From an uncultured Pseudomonadales bacterium (GTDB lineage Bacteria; Pseudomonadota; Gammaproteobacteria; Pseudomonadales; Cellvibrionaceae): a stretch of 64,000 bases of DNA. Position numbers and translations under genes: made by a program. Positions 17,542 to 26,290 of this stretch are shown one piece after another; the stretch's first letter is position 1, and each line of letters begins with the position of its first letter. The notes under the pieces were generated by a model that worked only from the letters and a program-made list of their open reading frames with translations, was not told the origin of the DNA and did not search any database. The stretch is taken from positions 558,001 to 622,000 of the forward strand of contig CANLDL010000001.1 in NCBI GenBank assembly GCA_947489425.1, given 5' to 3'.

Positions 17542-18573
17542 TTAATATTTTTTAACAGTGAATGCATCAGCAAAAATATCACCAACACCTGCACCTAAGA
17601 AAAAGCATTCACGCTGCGCTTTTTTGACCATGTTGGGATTGCCACATAAAAAAACCTGCCAACCTTTTAAATCTGTATGTTTTTCCTTCACAAGATTCAG
17701 TATATCGCCACCATAACCATTAATATCAAGTGATATAATATTGTTTTCAATTATATCACTTGGCCTTGGCTCGTTATCGCTTACTTCTTCACCAGTTAGT
17801 CCATTCGAATGACGAATAGCCGCTCTATAATGGATATTATCATTAGAACTTTTAAGCGAATTTATTTCTGCAACATAATAAAGGTCTGCTTTTTTGGACG
17901 CTGCAATATAAATATAAATAGGTGCTTTATGCTGTTGATGAATAGCTTCTTGAACAATACCGTACAAAGGTGCCAAACCAGTGCCAGTACCAATTAATAA
18001 GAGCGGTTTATTTTGTTGATCGATATTATAAAAACAGTCACCAAAAGGTTTAGACAATTGCAGGCTTTGCCCCACACTCACTCGGTCATATAACCATTGG
18101 CTTACCAGCCCTTGCTCGTGTCTTTTAACATGGATTTCTATTATTTTTTCTTGTTCGCAACGACTTGCTATAGAATACGAACGAGCTTGAAGATCATCAA
18201 ACCAAATATCAATTGCCTGCCCTGGGTACCATTTACAATCCACCTGAATTTTTAATACAGCAACTTGCTCATTAACAAGTTGCTTATCCTTTACCGTAGC
18301 ACTTAATTTATTTGTTGCCGCAATAAGGTTAACCTTCATCGCTTTATTAGGTATACAACTGCAAGCTAGAAAAAAATGTTGAGCCTTTTGATTATCACTT
18401 AGGCCTACTTGAGAGCTAATAGGGGGTTGTTCATCGGCTTGCATTATACAACTGTGACAAATACCTGATCGACAGCTAAATGGAATGCTAAAACCGGCGT
18501 TCTCTAAGCCTTCTAATAGAGTCTCTGGCTCAGAAATATCAACTTGTTGAGCTTGGTAAGTAATTGTCGCCAC
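17542..18573 (-). CDS. 2Fe-2S ferredoxin/FAD-NAD(P)H reductase fusion (electron-transfer reductase)
   Basis: Protein of 343 residues. An N-terminal plant-type ferredoxin domain carries the cluster cysteines in CRSGICHSC (Cys34, Cys39, Cys42) and a fourth Cys about 30 residues later in LACSC. The FAD domain has RSYSIAS, the RxYS flavin motif, and the C-terminal NAD(P)-binding domain has LLIGTGTGLAPLYG and ends CGNPNMVKKAQ. This Fe-S first architecture is that of oxygenase reductases and CDP-6-deoxyglucoseen reductase-like proteins; no oxygenase is adjacent, so the electron acceptor is unknown. Monocistronic between rnz and the chemotaxis block. Confidence 0.85.
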   Translation of the reverse strand: MATITYQAQQVDISEPETLLEGLENAGFSIPFSCRSGICHSCIMQADEQPPISSQVGLSDNQKAQHFFLACSCIPNKAMKVNLIAATNKLSATVKDKQLVNEQVAVLKIQVDCKWYPGQAIDIWFDDLQARSYSIASRCEQEKIIEIHVKRHEQGLVSQWLYDRVSVGQSLQLSKPFGDCFYNIDQQNKPLLLIGTGTGLAPLYGIVQEAIHQQHKAPIYIYIAASKKADLYYVAEINSLKSSNDNIHYRAAIRHSNGLTGEEVSDNEPRPSDIIENNIISLDINGYGGDILNLVKEKHTDLKGWQVFLCGNPNMVKKAQRECFFLGAGVGDIFADAFTVKKY

Positions 18574-18831
18574 TACACTTCCTTTTACACTAAAAAATTG
18601 AACAAGCCTTACAATACTGAATTAGTACATATGAGTTGGGCCCTTTAATATAAAGTACAGTGTATCTGTTTAATAAACAATTGATAATCTTTGTGTATAT
18701 ATCGTGGCGATAAACACAGTCAATGACTTATACATGCTTTAGCGGAAAGAATATGAGGAAAGGAATGTGAGTTAGAGAGCTTATAACTAACTATAGCGTC
18801 ATAAATAAGCTCTTTAAATAAATAACCTAGC

Positions 18832-19356
18832 TTATAATGTTGTTGTAGGGTTGTTACTCAATGCCTGTAGCAATGAGACCTCTGCATGAGATAGGTTACA
18901 ACGTTTAGCTATATTTTCGATAGAATCACCTTTAGCTAAATAAAAACGTGCTTTATCGTAAACAGACTCATTGTTATCTACTGCTGATTGCTTAGAGGTA
19001 TTTAACTCACTGTCTAGTGTTTTTGCAAAGGCTTGTGGCTTGGCTGCAACAGGGGGAATAGAAGGTTTAGCAACTGTAGCTTTTTTCGGCTGTCGTAAAT
19101 TTTGTTTGTTGACCTTTTTTTCAAGATTTAAAAGCTGCTGTCCTATATTAATAACACTGCTATTCGATACTTTTAAATCCTGCTGCATCCGTTTTAACTG
19201 TTTATCTAACTTGCGTGTTTTTTTAATGCTCATTAATAGAGTGCATAATAATAGTGCACTAACAATAACTAACCCTAGTGTTACTTCGCCCCCAACTTGA
19301 CTAAAAAGTTGCGTTGACTGTGTTAGCACTTGATTTATTGTCATGATATTACTCAC
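18832..19356 (-). CDS. DUF2802-family protein at the end of the chemotaxis operon
   Basis: Protein of 174 residues. One membrane helix (about 24-43) is followed by a coiled coil (about 45-85), a Pro/Ala/Lys-rich linker, and a C-terminal domain resembling a small helix-turn-helix (residues about 130-168, YDKARFYLAKGDS then IAKRCNLSHAEVSLL). This matches the DUF2802 protein that follows cheW in Pseudomonas (PA1465 position). Function unknown; its fixed place suggests a part in chemotaxis-array organisation. It starts 17 bp after cheW. Confidence 0.82.
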   Translation of the reverse strand: MSNIMTINQVLTQSTQLFSQVGGEVTLGLVIVSALLLCTLLMSIKKTRKLDKQLKRMQQDLKVSNSSVINIGQQLLNLEKKVNKQNLRQPKKATVAKPSIPPVAAKPQAFAKTLDSELNTSKQSAVDNNESVYDKARFYLAKGDSIENIAKRCNLSHAEVSLLQALSNNPTTTL

Positions 19357-19373
19357 TCTATTAACTGATTAAA

Positions 19374-19859
19374 TTACACTTCTTCGAGCTCAGCCCATTC
19401 TGTATCAGTTAATAATTTATTTAACTCGATCAAAATAAGTAGCTCATCGTTTTTATGGCACACGCCTTGAATAAATTTAGCGCTCTCATCGTTACCAACA
19501 TTAGGAGCAGTCTCAACTTCTGATTGCCTGAGATAGACAACCTCAGCGACACTATCTACTAAAATGCCAATAACATGGCCTTCGGTCTCGATAATGACAA
19601 TACGAGTATTGTCTGTCATCTCGCCACTCTCTAGACCAAAGCGGTTACGTGTATCGATCACTGTGACTACATTACCGCGTAAATTAATGATACCTAGTAC
19701 ATATTCCGGTGCGCCTGGGACAGGTGCAATTTCCGTGTAGCGCAGCACTTCTTGTACTTGCATTACATTAATACCATAGGTCTCACCAGCTAAACGAAAC
19801 GTTACCCACTGGAGGACTGGATCATCACTTGTTGTTTTTTGTGCTGCGTTACTCGACAT
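19374..19859 (-). CDS. cheW: Chemotaxis coupling protein CheW
   Basis: Adaptor of 161 residues linking chemoreceptors to CheA. A single CheW domain fills the protein: LQWVTFRLAGETYGINVMQV at the start, then the conserved YVLGIINLRGNVVTVIDTRNRFG core and GILVDSVAEVV. It has no extra domain and a short acidic C-terminus. Located between the ParP-like gene and DUF2802, as in Pseudomonas. 72 bp separates it from the upstream gene. Confidence 0.95.
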   Translation of the reverse strand: MSSNAAQKTTSDDPVLQWVTFRLAGETYGINVMQVQEVLRYTEIAPVPGAPEYVLGIINLRGNVVTVIDTRNRFGLESGEMTDNTRIVIIETEGHVIGILVDSVAEVVYLRQSEVETAPNVGNDESAKFIQGVCHKNDELLILIELNKLLTDTEWAELEEV

Positions 19860-19931
19860 TTATGCTAACCCTCTACAAATAAAATAATTCATTATTCTCT
19901 TAAATATAGTGTATCTCACGTGTAACGCCAG

Positions 19932-21068
19932 TTAATCCACACGATTTTTATCCTGATCCTGCAAAATTTCACCTACTTTAGGGATATCAAGTAATACGCA
20001 CATATGGTCTTTAACCATTCCAGCCATCCAAGGCCTCGATTCACGCTTAGCACGCCAGCGTATTTCCTCAGGTTTTATGGTGATGGGCTGCTTAACCGTA
20101 TCAACGGCAAGTCCCCACTGTAGACCGTTAATTGAAATAACAAATTTATAGTTGTGTTGATCTTTGTAACGCTCAGGCATGATAAATTGCGCGGTATTAA
20201 CAACTTTCACATTACCTGTTGGCGTCTTTTGCAAACCCATAAACCATTTCGATTGGCCAAACAACGGCGTTATTTCTTCTTCTATCTCTTGTATTTGTCC
20301 GAGCGCAACGAGGGGTACGGCAAGTTGTAGACCATTCACCTCGACTAAAAGAATATCAAAGGGATCTTGCGCCCACTCAGGGCGCCCATTTTCATTCCAT
20401 TGACTATTGAGTGCCTGGGCAAAAAAAGCCTCGCTGTCCGCTTGCTCTTGGCCCTCTACCAAACTCTCGACTACATTCTCTGCTAATACATCAGGAGTAA
20501 TAAGCTCTAAAGGCGATGTTATCGCTTCTGTCTCTACTTTTGGCTCAGACACTTTAGGTTCACTAGAAACTTTTGCTTGTGGCGTTGCGTCGGCTGTATT
20601 GAGCGCTGTCACCTGCTGTAGCATCTTTTCAAGCTTCTTCTTGTGCTCGCTATAACTACTTGAATCTGCGAGAGCTTGCGGTTCATTAAGCTGTTGTGAC
20701 TTTGGTAAGCTTTGGGGTATTACAGGTTTATCATAGCTTGAGCCTGAAGTATCCAATTGACTCTTATCTGCACGGCTATTATTAGTAGAAATAGAGTGAG
20801 TATGAGTTTTGCTCTCCAAGATTGATTCTTCAGGTAGTACTGTTTTAGCAGTTTGCTCTACCTTACTCGTATTATCATCTTCTAATGTATCAGTATTATC
20901 AGAATTAGCTTGTTGGGATAATTCCTCCGAGGAGGCTTTATCCCGCGATGAATCAACTAATGGCACATTCTTTGTTTTTTCACTAGCATGATCGCTATCA
21001 CTATCAGAGCCACCTAAAAGGTCACTAAAATAATCATTGAGTACTTCGTCAACTTGCTGGTTCGACAT
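19932..21068 (-). CDS. ParP-like CheW-domain protein (chemotaxis array localisation)
   Basis: Protein of 378 residues. A long acidic, Ser/Thr/Gln-rich and probably disordered N-terminal region (about 1-225) is followed by a C-terminal CheW-like domain (about 235-365, FDILLVEVNGLQLAVPLVALG and later FVISINGLQWGLAVDTV, quoted in part). In Vibrio such a protein, ParP, ties CheA and receptors to the polar ParC ATPase. The start is fixed by GGGAGG eight bases before the ATG at 21068. That ATG shares one base with the parA stop codon (TAATG), so the two are translationally coupled. Confidence 0.85.
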   Translation of the reverse strand: MSNQQVDEVLNDYFSDLLGGSDSDSDHASEKTKNVPLVDSSRDKASSEELSQQANSDNTDTLEDDNTSKVEQTAKTVLPEESILESKTHTHSISTNNSRADKSQLDTSGSSYDKPVIPQSLPKSQQLNEPQALADSSSYSEHKKKLEKMLQQVTALNTADATPQAKVSSEPKVSEPKVETEAITSPLELITPDVLAENVVESLVEGQEQADSEAFFAQALNSQWNENGRPEWAQDPFDILLVEVNGLQLAVPLVALGQIQEIEEEITPLFGQSKWFMGLQKTPTGNVKVVNTAQFIMPERYKDQHNYKFVISINGLQWGLAVDTVKQPITIKPEEIRWRAKRESRPWMAGMVKDHMCVLLDIPKVGEILQDQDKNRVD

Positions 21069-21868
21069 TAACTTGCCTCCCAATAACGAGAGGCTTTGCT
21101 TTCAGCGGGTTGAAGCCAAGCTAATAAGCTTTTATAGGCTTCTGTACCATGGCTGTTTTCTGCGTATAAATTGGGTGGAACACCCTCTTTACTGGCATTG
21201 CGAAACTGAGTATCGACGGGGATTTTACCTGGCCATGCCTGTTTGCCATAACGGTGCCTAATATCACCCAAGGACCCAACAGATGCCTGTGTACGACGAT
21301 CGTACATAGTGGGTACAATGACATACTCCATACTTTTCTTTTGTGAATGCTCCAACATCCTCAATGTATGCAGCATTCGGTCTAGGCCTTTTAGGGCTAA
21401 GAATTCTGTTTGTACAGGGATAATCAGGCGATCACAAGCTGCCAAGCCATTGATCAGTAACACGCCCAAAATAGGTGGTGAATCAATAATCACAAGGTCA
21501 AAATCGTCTTTTAAGGCATTAATCGCTCTTGTTATGACAAGACCCATACCATCTTTACCGATAGCTCGTCTCTCAAGTGTTGCAAGCCCTGTTGAGGCAG
21601 GTAGTAAAACAATATTCGAATAGTTTGTTGGTAATAGCAATTGAGCTACACGATCGAGCGTTATGTCATTAGGGTTTTGAAATAGATCAAAGGAGCTATT
21701 TTTAATAGTGTCAGGATCTTGACCGAAATAGCTGGTTAGAGAACCATGAGGATCTAAATCAACCAATAGCACTCGCTGCCCTTTTGTAGCAGCAATCCCG
21801 CCTAAGGCAACGGTTGTCGTGGTTTTACCCACACCACCTTTTTGATTTGATACTGTCCAGACTTGCAA
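21068..21868 (-). CDS. ParA/Soj-like ATPase of the chemotaxis cluster (ParC-type)
   Basis: ParA-family ATPase of 266 residues with the deviant Walker A motif NQKGGVGKTTT, the switch-I region VDLDPHGSLTSYFG and Walker B VIIDSPPIL. It is the partner of ParP for placing chemotaxis arrays at the cell pole, by analogy with Vibrio ParC. I chose the TTG at 21868: it yields LQVWTVSNQKGG, aligning with MRVWAVANQKGG in Pseudomonas, and AGGA lies seven bases upstream. A second TTG at 21901 would add 11 residues without a ribosome site. Cotranscribed with motC-motD upstream and parP downstream. Confidence 0.88.
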   Translation of the reverse strand: MQVWTVSNQKGGVGKTTTTVALGGIAATKGQRVLLVDLDPHGSLTSYFGQDPDTIKNSSFDLFQNPNDITLDRVAQLLLPTNYSNIVLLPASTGLATLERRAIGKDGMGLVITRAINALKDDFDLVIIDSPPILGVLLINGLAACDRLIIPVQTEFLALKGLDRMLHTLRMLEHSQKKSMEYVIVPTMYDRRTQASVGSLGDIRHRYGKQAWPGKIPVDTQFRNASKEGVPPNLYAENSHGTEAYKSLLAWLQPAESKASRYWEAS

Positions 21869-22017
21869 AAGACTTATCCTATTTCCAATAATTAACGTCA
21901 AGTAATCGCTACTTTCCCATTAACAGCAAATACTATGCCTGTTAGTACAAGCACCCAAAAATTACTGCCACTTTTATTTGTCCCTACTTATTCCAATCTA
22001 TAACTCGGTAAATTATG

Positions 22018-23070
22018 TTATCGATTGGGATCACTACTAAATAAGAGCCCACCATTCTCCGTCTCAACGGGTACAATGGTATCGTTAATCTCCAGAGAAT
22101 TATCAACCGTGTTTCCTGTTTGGTTTTGTATATTTACTTCGTCTAATAAGGTACCAATGGCCAAGTCTGGATTCTCACTAATTAGTGTATCGATAGTTCT
22201 ATCTACGTTTTGCTGCGCACCTACATTATCGAGCTCAGCTCTACTAGGACTAATCGCATTGTTGATAGCCTCTGCTGTTTTAACTTGTGGACGATTTGTC
22301 TTTTCCCTTGCAATCATTAATACAACTCTTCGGTTTTTCTCACGACCTTCAGCCGTATCATTTTCAGCAATAGGATGATGTTCACCATAGCCAACTGCTG
22401 ATAATCGCTCAGGGGCAACGCCATTAGCTGTTAGAATTTTTAAAATCGCTGCGGCTCTAGCACTAGACAATTCCCAATTACTGGGGAATTGAGCCGAGCT
22501 GACAGCTATATTGTCAGTATAACCTTCGACCTGAATAGGATTATTAAAGGGCTTTAATATATCTGCTATTTCCGAGACGACCTTCTCGGCAGAGGTACTC
22601 GTATTAACACTTCCCAAAGGAAATAAAATGCTATTATTTAATGAAATCTCCAGCCAATATTCATTACTGTTGACCTGAATTACATCGCTATCGATTAGAT
22701 CAGAGAACTCATCGTTAAATTGATCAGATAATTGTGGCAAACCAGCAGATTGGTCTAGCACACCTTCTCCACCATCGTCCCCCTGTGATATGTGTGTATC
22801 AGCTTTCACTTCATTAACATTACTTTGCTCAATAATAGATGGAGTGTTAGAGCGTACCAGCTCGCCAACTTGTATAGGGTTTAAAGAACGCTTAGGATCA
22901 CTAAATACTTCGCTCATTGCCTCAGAAAGAGTTTTATATTTATTCTCATTAACATGAGAAATAGAATACAAGACAACAAAAAAAGCGAACAATAGTGTCA
23001 CAAAATCAGAGTAGGAAACCAACCAACGTTCGTGATTAATATTTATATCAGTATCAATACGTCGTCGCAT
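22018..23070 (-). CDS. motD: Flagellar stator protein MotD (MotB family)
   Basis: Stator subunit of 350 residues that anchors the ion channel to peptidoglycan. The N-terminal membrane helix has WLVSYSDFVTLLFAFFVVLYS, with the conserved channel Asp in SYSDF (residue about 22). The periplasmic OmpA-like domain (about 150-260) contains VEGYTDN, NWELSSARA and RRVVLMI. About 80 further residues follow the OmpA domain, a longer tail than I expect for Pseudomonas MotD (about 296 residues). Starts 56 bp after motC and forms the second stator set with it. Confidence 0.92.
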   Translation of the reverse strand: MRRRIDTDININHERWLVSYSDFVTLLFAFFVVLYSISHVNENKYKTLSEAMSEVFSDPKRSLNPIQVGELVRSNTPSIIEQSNVNEVKADTHISQGDDGGEGVLDQSAGLPQLSDQFNDEFSDLIDSDVIQVNSNEYWLEISLNNSILFPLGSVNTSTSAEKVVSEIADILKPFNNPIQVEGYTDNIAVSSAQFPSNWELSSARAAAILKILTANGVAPERLSAVGYGEHHPIAENDTAEGREKNRRVVLMIAREKTNRPQVKTAEAINNAISPSRAELDNVGAQQNVDRTIDTLISENPDLAIGTLLDEVNIQNQTGNTVDNSLEINDTIVPVETENGGLLFSSDPNR

Positions 23071-23126
23071 GAGATAACTCTAAAGCTATTTTTATAACGA
23101 TGCTTTTACTATTGATAGATACCATA

Positions 23127-23864
23127 TTAAAGATAACCACTTAATTTCATTTCTACAGATTTTGGATTTTCTCCGTCGGCAATATAAAGTACGCCTTCTA
23201 TGATTAGCTCTTTTAGCTGTGATTGCTGATTAACATAAAGTATTAGTTTATTGGCAATGGGTAACAATAATAAATTGGCAAAAGCAACACCATATATTGT
23301 TGCAACAAAGGCGACAGCAATACCCCCGCCCAACTCACTAGGGTCCGCTAAATTTCTCATGACATAAATTAGCCCCATAACAGCGCCAATAATGCCTATC
23401 GTGGGAGCGTAGCCACCCATGCCCGCGTAAACCTTTGCCGCGTTTATATCACGCTGCTCATCAAGTGTAATATCCGCTTCCAATATGCGTCTAATCGATT
23501 GTGTATCGGCACCATCAATCAATAAATTTAACGCTTTTTTAGCAAATATATTAGATTCTTTATCTGCGGTTTTCTCGAGGCCTAATAAACCGCTGCGTCT
23601 TGCGATTGCAGCCCATTGGGCTATCTGCTTAATCTGGCCAGAGAAACTAACAACAGGAGGTTTAAATACCCATGAAAATAAATGCAACGAACGTTGCAAT
23701 GTCATCATAGGAGTTTGCAGTAAGGCAGCTCCAATTGTTCCACCAAATACAATAAGGGCGGCAGGAATATTGATCAATGATTGCAGCGCACCACCCTCTA
23801 AGAAGTTACCTCCTAAAAGTGCAGCAAATGCAATTATGATCCCAAGTAGGCTGAGAATATCCAT
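23127..23864 (-). CDS. motC: Flagellar motor stator protein MotC (MotA family)
   Basis: Four-helix channel subunit of 245 residues, MotA/TolQ/ExbB superfamily. Conserved features include the cytoplasmic loop with its charged residues, the prolines of helices 3-4 (MGGYAPTIGIIGAVMGLI) and GGGIAVAFVATIYGVAFANL near the C-terminus. With MotD it forms a stator that converts ion flow into flagellar torque; the coupling ion is not decidable by eye. It begins 147 bp downstream of the cheA terminator, so it probably has its own promoter. Confidence 0.93.
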   Translation of the reverse strand: MDILSLLGIIIAFAALLGGNFLEGGALQSLINIPAALIVFGGTIGAALLQTPMMTLQRSLHLFSWVFKPPVVSFSGQIKQIAQWAAIARRSGLLGLEKTADKESNIFAKKALNLLIDGADTQSIRRILEADITLDEQRDINAAKVYAGMGGYAPTIGIIGAVMGLIYVMRNLADPSELGGGIAVAFVATIYGVAFANLLLLPIANKLILYVNQQSQLKELIIEGVLYIADGENPKSVEMKLSGYL

Positions 23865-24010
23865 GGATTAACTGTTCAATAATAAGTTGTATAATAAATA
23901 GATCTCTTTTAAACATAGCAGTAGATGCTATTAAATCAATGCGCAGGTAACTATAAGTGGTTTTTTTTATAGAAAAAAAATATAAGTAAATAAATTAAGT
24001 GGTTAAAAAT

Positions 24011-24043
24011 AAAAAAGCAGAACCTGTAACAGATTCTGCTTTT
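24011..24043 (-). terminator. Intrinsic terminator after cheA
   Basis: Stem AAAAGCAGAA/TTCTGCTTTT (24034-24043 paired with 24013-24022), with an 11-nt loop, is followed on the minus strand by TTTTTTATTTTT. It lies 42 nt after the cheA stop, exactly where cheB stands in Pseudomonas. Confidence 0.75.
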
Positions 24044-24085
24044 AAAAACTTACTTTGCATTAAAAATTTAAATAACCGCTAGCAC

Positions 24086-26281
24086 CTAAACCTTACCTAC
24101 ATAACGTTTAAGCATACTGGGCACATCTAATATCAATGCAATAGTGCCATCGCCTGTAATCGTTGCACCAGCCATACCGGGTGTACCATTAAGCATTTTA
24201 CCTAGAGGTTTGATAACAACTTCTTCTTGTCCAATAAGTTGATCAACAACGAAACCTACACGCTGCGTACCCACTGTAACAATGACTACATGCCCAGCAT
24301 CTTCATCGGACTCATTAGCCGGTGTACTATTACTCGATGCATTACGTACTAACCAATGTTTTAAATTAAAGACAGGGATTGCTTGATCTCGGATGTTAAT
24401 ACACTCTTGACCGTCAACAACATTTGTCTTAGTTAAATCCATATGGAAAATTTCATTAACACTAACAAGCGGTAATGCGAATGCTTGTTCACCTAACATG
24501 ATCATGAGTGTCGGCATAATGGCTAACGTTAATGGCACCTTAATAGTAATAACAGTACCTTCACCCATTTTAGATTGAATTTCAATCGATCCATTAAGTT
24601 GAGTAATTTTGGTTTTAACTACATCCATCCCTACACCACGACCAGAGACATCGGATATTTCTGTTTTGGTCGAAAAGCCTGGGGCAAAAATTAAGTTAAA
24701 TGCTTCTGTATCCGACAAACGTTGTGCAGCGTCATCATCCATCAAACCTTTAGAGACAGCAATACCGCGTAGTTTATCAGCATCCATACCACCACCATCG
24801 TCGGTGATAGAAAGGAGAATGTGATCGCCTTCTTGTTGGGCAGCCAATATAATTTTTCCGGTTTTATTTTTACCGCTTTCTCGTCGTTTCTCAGGCAACT
24901 CAATACCATGGTCAACGGAGTTTCTCACCAAATGCACCAATGGATCCGCTAGCGCTTCAACAAGGTTTTTATCTAAATCTGTATCTTCACCTACAAGCTC
25001 AAGATTGATATCTTTTTTCAAGTTTCTTGCAAGGTCACGTACAACTCGTGGAAAGCGACCAAAGACCTTTTTAATAGGTTGCATCCGGGTTTTCATGACG
25101 GAAGTCTGTAAATCAGCAGTTACAACATCTAAATTAGAAACAGCTTTATTCAAAGATTCATCAGCAGACTTATCACCAAGACGAACCAAACGGTTACGAA
25201 CTAATACTAATTCACCAACCATATTCATTATGTCATCTAAGCGCTGGGTGTCGACACGTACTGTAGTTTCCCCAGCAGGTGCCACTGGCTCACGCCCTGC
25301 AGGTTTGGCCGCCGCTTTAGGAGCTGCTTTGGCAGCAGGTTTTTTAACTTCTTTTTTGGCTTCTGCTTTAGGTTCTGGTGCTTTTTGCTCTGGTGATGTT
25401 GCAGGTTTAGCACTTGGAGTTGTTTTTGCCGTTGGCCCTTTACCCTGCCCATGTAACTGATCAAGCAAGTCATCGAACTCATCGTCACTAATAACATTAC
25501 TATCCCCTGCTGGTGTAGCAGGTTTTTTAGGCGCTTCTTGTTTTTTATTTTCAGCAGGTGAGTCTACTTTAGAATCATCGGATATTTTTGGTGATTTTCC
25601 TTTTCCATGTAATTGATCAAGAAGCTTTTCAAATTCGTCGTCTGTAATTTCCCCATCTGCTTCAGTGAATGCAGCAACTGCAGCAGCACTATCTGTGGGC
25701 TCGGCACCACTGGCCGCTGGAACAGCCTCTTTATCGCTCACTGCATCAACGAGTGTCTCAAATTCACTATCGGTAATCTCATCCCCTGCCTGTGGAGCCG
25801 CTGTATTTTGTTCTTGTTCTGCCACTGGCACATCATTAGTACTTTCTTCCTCTACGGAGTCTGTCGCGTCTTCACTATCACCGCTGATATCTTCTCCGGC
25901 AACTAATCGACCTAGTGTTGCAATCAGTTCTGGATCTGCATGTTGTGGGTCTTCGCCTTGTTGTACATCAGCAAATTGTGCATTAACGGTATCTAGCGCT
26001 TGTAGTACAACATCCATTAATTCTGCTGTTACATCACGTTGACCATTACGCAAAATATCAAATAAATTTTCTGTGACATGGCAGCATTCGACCATATTAT
26101 CGAGCTGCAAGAAACCAGCGCCACCTTTGACAGTGTGAAACCCACGGAAAATGGCATTCAATAAATCTTTATCATCAGGACTCTGTTCAAGCTCTACCAG
26201 CTGCTCGGATAATTGTTCAAGGATTTCACCTGCTTCAACTAAAAAGTCTTGAAGGATTTCGTCATCATCAGAAAAGCTCAT
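24086..26281 (-). CDS. cheA: Chemotaxis histidine kinase CheA
   Basis: Sensor kinase of 731 residues phosphorylating CheY. The HPt domain (1-105) has His49 in FRGFHTVKGGAG. A long acidic then Ala/Pro/Lys-rich linker (about 130-335) follows, then the dimerisation helices (about 343-400). The ATPase domain shows the N box LVHLVRNSVDHGIE and G boxes DDGGGMD and GRGVGMDVV, and a C-terminal CheW-like domain covers about 590-731. The linker contains three copies of a motif like ITDDEFEKLLDQLHG at about 168, 211 and 263, probably the region that binds ParP/ParC in Vibrio-type systems. Starts 9 bp after cheZ. Confidence 0.95.
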   Translation of the reverse strand: MSFSDDDEILQDFLVEAGEILEQLSEQLVELEQSPDDKDLLNAIFRGFHTVKGGAGFLQLDNMVECCHVTENLFDILRNGQRDVTAELMDVVLQALDTVNAQFADVQQGEDPQHADPELIATLGRLVAGEDISGDSEDATDSVEEESTNDVPVAEQEQNTAAPQAGDEITDSEFETLVDAVSDKEAVPAASGAEPTDSAAAVAAFTEADGEITDDEFEKLLDQLHGKGKSPKISDDSKVDSPAENKKQEAPKKPATPAGDSNVISDDEFDDLLDQLHGQGKGPTAKTTPSAKPATSPEQKAPEPKAEAKKEVKKPAAKAAPKAAAKPAGREPVAPAGETTVRVDTQRLDDIMNMVGELVLVRNRLVRLGDKSADESLNKAVSNLDVVTADLQTSVMKTRMQPIKKVFGRFPRVVRDLARNLKKDINLELVGEDTDLDKNLVEALADPLVHLVRNSVDHGIELPEKRRESGKNKTGKIILAAQQEGDHILLSITDDGGGMDADKLRGIAVSKGLMDDDAAQRLSDTEAFNLIFAPGFSTKTEISDVSGRGVGMDVVKTKITQLNGSIEIQSKMGEGTVITIKVPLTLAIMPTLMIMLGEQAFALPLVSVNEIFHMDLTKTNVVDGQECINIRDQAIPVFNLKHWLVRNASSNSTPANESDEDAGHVVIVTVGTQRVGFVVDQLIGQEEVVIKPLGKMLNGTPGMAGATITGDGTIALILDVPSMLKRYVGKV

Positions 26282-26290
26282 TAAATACTC

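Noticed and set aside
18574..18831. Possible terminator after the DUF2802 gene from AGAGCTTAT and ATAAGCTCT
   Set aside because: The loop is about 20 nt and no T-run follows on the minus strand, so it is too weak to call.
25005..25460. 151-codon open frame antisense to cheA, and other long antisense frames in that region
   Set aside because: It lies opposite the Ala/Lys/Pro-rich linker of cheA, whose codon bias creates stop-free antisense frames. There is no ribosome site or recognisable protein.
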